Below, one piece after another: positions 56,390-64,000 of a stretch of DNA of 64,000 nt; the stretch's first letter is position 1, and every line of letters begins with the position of its first letter. Source of the DNA: Nelumbo lutea (Eukaryota; Streptophyta; Magnoliopsida; Proteales; Nelumbonaceae); contig JAKGHH010000001.1 of NCBI GenBank assembly GCA_022828595.1, forward strand, positions 119,114,999 through 119,178,998, in the 5' to 3' direction. Under the pieces are notes generated by a model that had not been told where the DNA came from, searched no databases, and saw only the letters and a program-made list of their open reading frames with translations. Both the position numbers and the translations under genes were made by a program.

Positions 56390-57470
56390 TTGAGCCGATT
56401 TATGTCCAAATCAGCAGATTGTTGCTTGCCTTTCTTTAAGGTAATCAAGAACAAAGGGTTCGAATGGACCCAAGGCTACCAACTCACGTTTGATGAGCTC
56501 AAGAAATACCTTGCTAGCGTGCCGATCTTAACCCGACCCGAAGAGGGTAATGTCTTAGAACTGTACCTCTTGGCAAGTGGCGAAGTGGTCAATTCGGTAC
56601 TAATAAAGGAAGTAAATTGGGTCCAGCGACCCATCTATTACGTTAGTAAGATTTTGCAGGGAGCCAAGACAAGATACCAGCAGATAGAAAAGCTAGCATA
56701 TGCACTAGTAATTGTAGCCTGAAAACTCCGCCCGTACTTCTAGGCTCATACTATTATCGTCCTCACTAACAAAAACTTGAGGCAAGTCTTACGAAGGCCT
56801 GAGGTCTTTGGTTGGTTGACGAAGTGGGCCATTGAGCTCAGCGACTACGACCTCCAGTACAAGCCACAAACCGCTATTAAGGCCCAAGCCTTGGCAGATT
56901 TCATCGCCAAGTGCACGTTCGGCTCTGAGGTTCCCAGGTCGGCTGAGCACGAGGCCCCTAGCTCGGGAGAGCCCAAAACTCTAAGGCCAGTGGAGTCTGA
57001 GCTTCGTGAGGTAGCAGCCAGTGTGACACCTCTCCTAGTTGGACCGATCGCGAATTGGGACGAGGAGCCCTGGATCCTTCACGTAGATTACTCCTCGAAC
57101 CAACAGGGCAACGGAGTCAGAATAGTTTTGCACGGCCCAAGAGGCACGAAATTGGAGTACGCGCTACGCTTTGAGTTCGCGACATCCAATAATAAAGCGA
57201 AATACAAGGCGTTGGTAGCCGGATTAGCTCTCACTAGAGAGGTAAAAGCAAAGCACATTGTTATCTGTAGTGACTCTCAGCTCGTGGTCAACCAAGTCAC
57301 TGGTGAGTACGAAGCACGCGAACCAACCATGGTCGCCTACTTAGCCAAAGTTAGAGGAGTCCTGCTCAACTTCTAGTCACCCTTCATCAAGCAAATCCCT
57401 AAGTTAGAGAATGCGGAGGCCGACGCCCAGTCCAAATTAGCCAGCACCAGCGGCATCTCCATGAGAACCA
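56390..57470 (+). pseudogene. Gypsy 2 RNase H and archaeal-like RNase H
   Basis: 56390-56722 is retroviral-type RNase H (LPFFKVIKNK, LTRPEEGNVLELYL, QQIEKLAYALVIVA) ending in TGA. 56777-57376 has LTKWAIELSDYDLQY and the second RNase H: WILHVDYSSNQQGNG, TSNNKAKYKALVAGL, VICSDSQLVVNQV. The usual E-A-E-Y-E-A motif reads K-A-K-Y-K-A, removing the catalytic Glu. Confidence 0.85.
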
Positions 57471-57559
57471 TGTTCATAGTGGACCTGCCTCGGCCTAGCA
57501 TTCTCGGGGGGGGGGGGGCAGAGGAGGTCCTTCCCGTCGTTAAAGCAGAGCGGAGCTGG

Positions 57560-58782
57560 ATTGACCCCCTTGTGAGCTTCTTGCTACACGGGACCCTCCC
57601 TGCAGATCACAATGCAGCCAGAAGTGTGTAGCACCAGGCAGCCAAATACGTCATAATAGACTAACGGTTGTGCCGACGATCTTACACGCTCCCTTACCTG
57701 CGTTGCTTGCGACCTATCGAAACTGAGCTCGTACTCCGTGACACTCATGAGGGTCTGTGCGATGGACACTTAGGTGGCAGGGCCCTCGCCCAGAAGGCAC
57801 TTCGACAGGGGTACTATTGGCCAACAATGAAAGCAGAGGCCATTGAGCTCGTTAGAAAATGCGATAAGTGCCAAAAGCATGCCAATATCCACCATCAGCC
57901 CGCTGCCGATCTCAAGTATCTCACCAGTCCATGGCCCTTCGCACAATGAGGCATTGACCTACTTTGGCCATTCCCGCCAGCTACAGGTGGGAGGAAGTTC
58001 CTAGTAGTGGTGGTAGATTACTTCACAAAATGGGTAGAAGCAGAACCTCTCGCGACAATCACAGCTCGAAATGTCCATAACTTCTTTTGGAAAAGCATAG
58101 TATGTCGCTTTGGGTTACCTCGGGTACTGATTTCCGACAATGGCAAATAGTTCGAGGATATCAAATTCCAGGAATGGTGCCAAGACATGGGGATTCGACA
58201 GAACTTCACGTCGGTCACACACCCGCAAGCAAACGGTCAGGCAGAAGTCATGAAAAGAGCTATCCTCCGCGGACTGAAAGCGCGACTAGACCGAGCTAAA
58301 GGGTTGTGGGCGGATGAACTACCCAGTGTTTTATGGGCTTACCGAACTATAGAAAAAACCACCACGAGAGAGACTCCCTTTAACCTCACCTACGACACTG
58401 AAGCGGTAATCCCGGTGGAAAGCGAAGTACCTACGCTGCGACTAGAAGCATACGATGATAAGACAAACGAAGATGAGCTACATACCAACCTCGTTTTACT
58501 TGATGAAGTAAGGGACTTCGCATACATCAGGACTGCAGCATACTAGCAAAGGGTAGCTCGGTACTATAATTCCAGAGTCAAAAGGAGAAACTTCCACGTC
58601 GACGACTTTGTTTTCCGCAAGATCATGGTACTTGAGCCCGACGTTGGCAAACTCGGTCTGAACTGTGAAGGACCATACCGAGTAAAGAGAACACTCCGGG
58701 GAGCATACGAGCTTGAAACTCTGGAGGGTAAGCAGATACCCTGGGCATGAAACATCATCAACTTAAGGCGATATTACCTATA
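57560..58782 (+). pseudogene. Gypsy 2 integrase
   Basis: HHCC zinc finger (DTHEGLCDGHLGGRAL, CDKCQKHAN), then the core: GIDLLWPFPPATGGRKFL, TKWVEAEPL, ISDNGK, HPQANGQAEVMKRAIL. The D, D and E of the D,D-35-E triad are all present. The C-terminal part has YYNSRVKRRNFHVDDFV and GPYRVKRTLRGAYELETL. Nonsense codons are at 57947-57949, 58149-58151 and 58543-58545, and near 58746. Integrase would insert the cDNA into the host genome. Confidence 0.9.
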
Positions 58783-59184
58783 AATTACAAAACTAAGTGG
58801 ACCTTGGCACCATAAGACCCAGTCATCTCTTCGGCATGGGCAAGTGAAGACCAAGTGATAGCACCGAGTTGATGATGACCTCAGCACCTCATCAACGAAG
58901 GCCAAGTGTTAACACCAAAGTAGGCTACACGAGTATGGATCCCGAGGTGCATATCCTAGGATCCAATTCTAGCCTATGTTAACTAACCCAGGCAGAGAAC
59001 AAATTGGCGCATAGCCTTACTATGTTAACTTGCCTCGGGGCCTAAGTCTACCAGTTCGGCAACATAGTCAGTTCGGCGAAAAGAGAAAATGACAGTCCAA
59101 CAGTTAACCAAAAAAGGGGACTATTCATTGTAAAATAATTTTGCTTACATTTCATTCGGAAAAAAAAAAACAACAGCGACGAGC
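58783..59184. other. Gypsy 2 spacer after integrase
   Basis: Non-coding on both strands as far as seen. The T-rich stretch read on the minus strand (59170-59160) followed by AATGAAAT is the likely 3' end of the antisense gene, matching the arrangement in gypsy 1. Confidence 0.5.
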
Positions 59185-60982
59185 TCACAGGCCCGGAGGT
59201 ACATCTTCCTCGCCTTCGGAAGAGACTTCGACAATACTCGAAGGTCCTGCTTCATCTTCGGAATCCGCATCATGATCAGCTGCTGTAGCCACTTCCTAAG
59301 TGATGCGCGATGTGGTGATGACACTAATGTCGAGCTCGGGGTATGTATTCTTTATCATCCATTGGCTGAACTTGAAACCCCTTCTGTACGAGTCTACCAT
59401 CATGTCGTCAAAGCGCGGCGAAGCGATGTAATCGTCAAAGGCCTTCACCTTCGCCTCCTTGATGGCCTGAGAGAAGATCTCAGTCTTCTCCCTGATATCA
59501 TCTTGAAGGTACTCGACTTGATGCTCCAGGTCCAGTTTCAGGTTCGCCATGTGTTTCACCACCAGTCTTAAGGCATTGTTGTCCCTCTAAGATCTCGTTA
59601 GCTCGACTTGCGCAGCGTGGGAAGCCTCTTCGGCAGCTTGCACTCGCTTTAAGCCCCTCTCCACCTGGAGTGTTAGACTGTGGATAGAGGAGTTCACCTG
59701 CCAAAATGAGAACAAATCAGCCCGGCAAGACGAGAGTAGAGGAAAAAAAACAAAAAAAAACTACTTCGACTTACCACCATGGCGTGAGAAGCAGCACGCG
59801 CGCCTATGTTACTCGGAGGAAGATCGACCCATGCCGCGACCTCCTCACGGCAAACATCCTTCTTACTTTTTCGGAGAGCGTAGCTCGGCTTCAACACGCT
59901 CCCAACCCCATCCTAACTTCCTGAGCTGGAAGGCACAGACCGAGTATAAGCAGTATTGGCATAAGGTACCCCTGCCGCTTCCTGAACTGGAGGGGCCACC
60001 TCGGGCTCCCCAGGAGGTTCCATTCTCGGAGGGCTCGGTGCCTCAGGCTCTGCAACCCGGGAAGGATCGGCAAGGACACGCTTAGCAGCTCGCTTCCTCC
60101 TCTTCATACCATGAAACAAGCTCACACCTCGAATCTTATCTGCCTCCATGACACCTGCAAAAGGAGCTCGACGTCGAAAGACGAGAATAAAAACAAAGCA
60201 AAAGCAAGCCTCTAAGCAAGAAACCTACCCAAACTTAGACCAGCCTGAATAAGCTTGGCCTCCGCTAGGTAGTATTGGCATTTGAGCCCAAGCCGGGCCC
60301 AATCCTAGAGACCCTTCGCTGTATCTTTATCTAACGTGGCACCTAGATCAAGAACAACCAACCCCCACTCGGTAGGAAATGACCACCCTGTAGCACTTCG
60401 AACCACGAAGTAGTCCCGCTTCCATGCCAGGATTGTATTCGGAAGATCATGCAAAAGCTTGAACCTCGGACGAGGAGACAAGTAGTAGGCCCGCCTACAG
60501 CCGGGCAAGGGACCTGCTTTCTTCTTGAGCATAAGAATGGCGGAAAAGATTTCCAGGTCCAATGGAAGACAATGTTCGCAACAAAGGGAGATGGTCCCAA
60601 CAAGGTTACGAATGGAGTTCGGGTGGAGCTGACCGACAGTAACGCCGAAGTGATTCATGACCTCGACGATAAGGGGATGGAAAGGAAGGCACAATCCGAC
60701 AACAAACTGCTCCCGGAATATCATGATCTCATCCGGACCGTGCTCCCAAGGGAAGTTGCCCGAGGGTAAAATGTAAGTATACTCCCCGGGTAGGTTATAC
60801 TAAGCAATTAGGGACCAAAGTCTCTCGGGCATCATGGCGGAAGGCCCGAACTTATCTGGCATCCGACCTCGACGGGAGGTGGATGCAAAGCTACCCGAGG
60901 TGACTCGGCCTACAGGCTCAAACTCTACCTCGGGCCCCGCCTCAGGCTCAATAAGGCTGTCAGGGGCAGTAGCTCGGTTCAT
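59185..60982 (-). pseudogene. Spliced antisense gene of gypsy 2 (PF04195-like)
   Basis: Three exons on the minus strand: 60982-60229, 60154-59775, 59697-59185. Introns of 74 and 77 bp have GTAGGT/TTTTGCAG and GTAAGT/TTTGGCAG ends. Joined, they keep one frame for 548 codons, broken only by stops at 60802-60800, 60307-60305, about 59913, 59589-59587 and 59298-59296. Exon 1 has GNFPWEHGPDEIMIFREQF, LHPNSIRNLVGTISL and CRRAYYLSPRPRFK, matching PF04195 ('putative gypsy type transposon'). Exon 2 starts GVMEADKIRGVSLFHGMK followed by RRKRAAKR (NLS-like) and a Pro/Glu-rich linker. Exon 3 has a coiled coil (LTLQVERGLKRVQAAEEASH), FDDYIASPRFDDMM, GFKFSQWMIKNTYPELDIS and an acidic tail. Its role is unknown. 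Confidence 0.8.
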
Positions 60983-61183
60983 GGACCCAGCATCTGACCC
61001 CCTAGAAGACTATCTAAACTACCCGAGCTAGACATTGAAAGGAAAAGAATCGAAAAGAAGGCTGAGGACTCACCGGGGAAAAGCTACCGGACTACGAAGA
61101 ATGACGCGAGCTGACAGCCTTGGATGCGAGCTCAAGGAACAAATGCTGAAGAATGGCGAAGGAAAGTGACCAGGGGCCCCCCA

Positions 61184-61328
61184 CTATTTATCGCCATTGT
61201 ATTCGCGCATCAACGGCCAAGATCAAAACCATCTAACGACTCCCAGCAAAACCGACTGTGCCCCCCCCGAGGTGAAATCAGTTTAGCATGAATTTTTGAC
61301 GTCCAAAAATTTATAATCGTTTGACGTC
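61184..61328 (-). promoter_or_regulatory. Antisense-gene promoter of gypsy 2
   Basis: On the minus strand two GACGTCA motifs (61328-61322 and 61303-61297, 25 bp apart) precede GATAAATAG at 61192-61184. The stretch between aligns with 16322-16466 of gypsy 1, including GATTATAAA between the two sites and GCCGTTGAT before the TATA box. Confidence 0.65.
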
Positions 61329-61505
61329 TGCGTGTGAGCTGCAGGCGACCCGGGATTGACCCCTGGTCGAACCGAACTGACCCTGATCAGGCCGAAAGCA
61401 CAGGCAAGTAAGACCGGAGAAGCTCTAAACCAGGGCCAAAGCATCACGAGGCAAATCCATCCGTCATCTCGTGAACTCCCCACGCCGGGTCAGGACCCCG
61501 GGCAC

Positions 61506-61522
61506 GGGGAGTGGGGGGCAAT
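61506..61522 (+). promoter_or_regulatory. Gypsy 2 polypurine tract
   Basis: GGGGAGTGGGGGGCAAT lies directly before the LTR start TGATGG, the standard position of the plus-strand primer. Confidence 0.9.
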
Positions 61523-61688
61523 TGATGGAGGGAGATTTGGCCCGACCCCTTGGCCGCGCAACACGTGGAAGCAACCGAGAGTGACCTGGCAGGAGTGCCA
61601 GCTCGGCATGGCAGCGTGCCCACGACCCGAGCTCCTGGAAAAGGAGCCTGAGCTCTCCCTTAGAGGCCCTGAGCCTTACAAGGAGCAC
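61523..61688 (+). repeat. Gypsy 2 3' LTR, truncated
   Basis: Starts TGATGGAGGGAGATTTGGCC and runs about 166 bp before joining the AT-rich repeat at AAAGTTGAAC. Tat LTRs are usually several hundred bp or more, so most is missing. Confidence 0.8.
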
Positions 61689-64000
61689 AAAAGTTGAACA
61701 TTTAACAATTCAAAGAAATAAACGGTAAAGAATAAAGACTAAATAGTAAAGATTAAAGAGCAAATACTTCTAACAATATATAAAACATCACAATTAGACA
61801 TGGCAATCAGGTCAGTGGGTTGACCCATGACCCAACCCAACCCAAACCTAGTCTTTTCGGGTTGGGTCAAGTTGGGTAATTCAAGTAGCTACATATGAGA
61901 CCCTAACCTTGTTTTTTTGGGTTGGGTTGGGTCGGGTTGGTTGGGTCAACTTTTTGCTAGGTATACATACATTAAAGAACATAGACAAGCATAAATAAAG
62001 AAATGGATTAAATTTAGGTTCTCTTTGGTGTCATGAGATGTGATGGGAAAAAGTGGGACAATAGATCCCAATTCTTGGGGTGTAGGATCCCGCAATTTTG
62101 GTAGGAAATAAGTGGGAGTGGAGGGGAAACTTGTTTAACAATAAAAAACACATACCTTATAGTATTTCTTAGAAAAATAATTTAATGTTTAACAATTATT
62201 TAAGAAAAATGTCAAAATTATGAATTAAGTGATAAATATTAATGAAATAAAACATTAATGATAAAATATAAGCTAATAAAAATTAAAATATTATAATTGT
62301 TAATTTTAAAAATTAATAATTGATAATAAAATACTAAATCATAAGAATATCATTAATTAATAATTAACAACAAAATAAATAATAATTAATTAACTAATTA
62401 GTGAATAATGCAATAATTATTTTATTTTTAATAATTTAATAATAAAAAATTAAATAAATTAAAATAAATCTTTAATCAACAAAAATACTAATAATTAATA
62501 AAGAAATATTAAAGTTATTAAATAAAGCATATGTATTAAGAAGATGAAATATTAATAATTCTATATGAACTGATAAAGATCAAAACATTAATTAATTAAA
62601 TATTAAATTTATATAATTAATAATAAAATACTTGATGCGAGCGAATTTGGCCCTCCAATGATATTGTGACACATGGCTCCTCGGAACAAATAGGTGACAC
62701 CCGAAACCACTTTTGCAACAACTTGCCTTAGCCAAGTTGATGGTGTCCCTCTTGACGGCCCAAGCACGGTCTGGAGGCTTGGCCTAGGCGCGACTTGGCA
62801 GCCTGTCTCAGGTGCGGCCTGGAGGCCTGGCACAGGCACCGACCTGGTAGTCTAGTCCAGGCGCGACCTGGCAGCCTGGCACAGGCGTGACCTGGCGACT
62901 TACATGACGTGCTCGCCGACGAATTCGGCATGCATATTCAAACACTCCCACGATCCTTGGAAGTTGGCCCACGTGCCGAACGATCTGGAGGGTGGTCAAC
63001 GTGCATGGTAGTTACTTCTAGGAATCTTGAACCGCTTAGACGACCTCGCAGAAATCTCGGATATGGTGCATGAAGCCCACGCCAAACAATGCCTACATAA
63101 AGGCACCAACATAGAAGCAAAGGGGGTGGCAAACAAGTAAGAAAATTTTAGCTCTCATACTTTGTGATTTTTAACTCGTAGTCTACTATGAGAGTTCTGA
63201 CTTAAGCATCGAAGCGACCTCACTGGGTTAGCCACCCCGGGTCTTTTGACATTTGGTTCCTTGCAGGTCTTTAAAGAGTAACGAAACTCATCAATCTAGC
63301 TCGCCAGTTAGGTAGCTCGACACCTCAAGGCAGCTCGCCACCTGGTCAGCCTGGGGCCTCACATGCAGATCGCCACCTGGTCAGCTCGACACCTCAGAGG
63401 CAGCCCTGCACTTGGTCAGCCCGACGCCTCACAGGCAACTCGTCACCTGGTCAGCCCAGCACCTCACAGGCAGCTTAGCACCTCACAGGCATCTCGACAC
63501 CTAGGCAACTCCATTTCGGTCTCTGAGTCGGCCACTTGGAAGCAAATCAAATGACAAGGTGCTTAGCCAAACATATTGATACGTGACCAAAAATCGCTAA
63601 ATCAATACTAAATAACAAAATTTTATTAAGAACTAAATAATAATTAATCTATAATTTATTACAAATAAATTATTAATTAATTAAGTAATTAATGGATAAT
63701 TAATAATAAAAATGTTAAATAATTAAATAAAGTTAATAATGAAATAGAAATATTAATTAATTATGAACAAATATAATTTAAAATAAAAACTAAAGTATTA
63801 GTTCTTAATTAATAATTACTTAACGAATTAATAATATTAATTAATTATAAAATTAATTAGTGAACTATTAATAATTAATTAAGAGCAAAATTTAAAATAC
63901 TAAAAGTATCACTAACAACCTAATTAATTAATAATTATAATTTTAGTTGATTTTTCCATTATTTTCCCTTTAGCAACCAAACAATGGAAGGTAGGAAATT
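61689..64000. repeat. AT-rich dispersed repeat, copy 2 (runs off the window)
   Basis: Direct-orientation match to 51829-53150, interrupted by a solo LTR at 62633-63604 and continuing to the window end at GGAAGGTAGGAAATT. Non-coding. Confidence 0.85.
62633..63604 (+). mobile_element. Solo LTR, 972 bp, TSD ATACT
   Basis: Begins TGATGCGAGCGAATTTGGCC and ends CGCTAAATCA, flanked by ATACT at 62628-62632 and 63605-63609. The uninterrupted copy 1 repeat shows the empty site. A segment (ACTTAAGCATCGAAGCGACC) matches the inverse of the gypsy 1 LTR, so it belongs to a related Tat family. Internal tandem repeats: CTGGCAGCCTGGCACAGGC-type at 62755-62900 and about six CACCTCACAGGCAGCTCG-type units at 63300-63520. 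TATA-like ACATAAAG is near 63092. Confidence 0.9.

Larger units (their letters stand above)
54125..61688 (+). mobile_element. Ty3/gypsy Tat-type LTR retrotransposon 2, 5'-truncated
   Basis: Plus-strand order: gag (partial), protease, RT, RNase H, archaeal-like RNase H, integrase, then the minus-strand antisense gene, polypurine tract (61506-61522) and start of the 3' LTR. The 5' LTR and gag N terminus are missing, and the 3' LTR is cut after about 166 bp where the AT-rich repeat copy 2 begins. Many nonsense codons are present. It is in opposite orientation to gypsy 1 and related to it throughout. Confidence 0.9.

Noticed and set aside
61356..61697. 113-codon plus-strand open stretch
   Set aside because: Crosses the antisense promoter, polypurine tract and LTR start of gypsy 2; no conserved protein.

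Overview
This window looks like nuclear DNA from a flowering plant with a large, repeat-rich genome. The host exons have GT-AG introns and plant-typical families, and most of the rest is plant transposable elements: Ty3/gypsy of the Tat type, L1-like LINEs, Helitrons, hAT relics and MITEs. Nothing in the sequence fixes the species. No prokaryotic operon, CRISPR array, rRNA or intact tRNA gene was found.

Two host genes are supported. On the minus strand at the left edge are the first two coding exons of a SABRE/KIP (bridge-like lipid-transfer protein) gene: exon 1 at 4184-4114 and exon 2 at 499-388. The gene continues off the left edge, and its 3.6-kb first intron carries a Helitron-like unit holding a LINE inserted into another LINE. 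On the plus strand, 39343-44304, is a complete eight-exon gene for a neuroguidin/LCP5-like Sas10/Utp3/C1D protein of 347 aa. All its splice phases close. It probably has an untranslated first exon near 33.7-34.0 kb and a 5.3-kb 5'UTR intron full of small transposons.

Layout: 0-5.1 kb, SABRE 5' end and its GC-richer promoter. 5.1-10.8 kb, a decayed full-structure LINE on the minus strand. 11-15.5 kb, hAT debris including an unannotated transposase tail, MITEs and a 40-bp minisatellite. 15.56-28.79 kb, two back-to-back Helitron-type elements; the first is split by a 9-kb gypsy element (15755-24717, TSD AAACC), the second holds a hAT-type element inside another one. 29-33.7 kb, gene fragments (a receptor-like kinase piece) and repeat families. 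33.7-44.3 kb, neuroguidin gene. 44.3-53.9 kb, MITEs, a SINE-like head and AT-rich arrays. 54.1-61.7 kb, a second Tat gypsy element on the plus strand, 5'-truncated. 61.7-64 kb, a second copy of an AT-rich repeat, interrupted by a 972-bp solo LTR with TSD ATACT.

The most interesting system is shared by the two gypsy elements, which lie in opposite orientations. Each carries, between pol and the 3' LTR, an antisense gene with its own promoter (paired GACGTCA sites followed by a TATA box), short GT-AG introns, a PF04195-like domain, a lysine/arginine-rich block and an acidic tail. In the right-hand element the three-exon model keeps one reading frame for 548 codons, broken only by five nonsense codons. 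This implies a gene that was kept under selection until recently.
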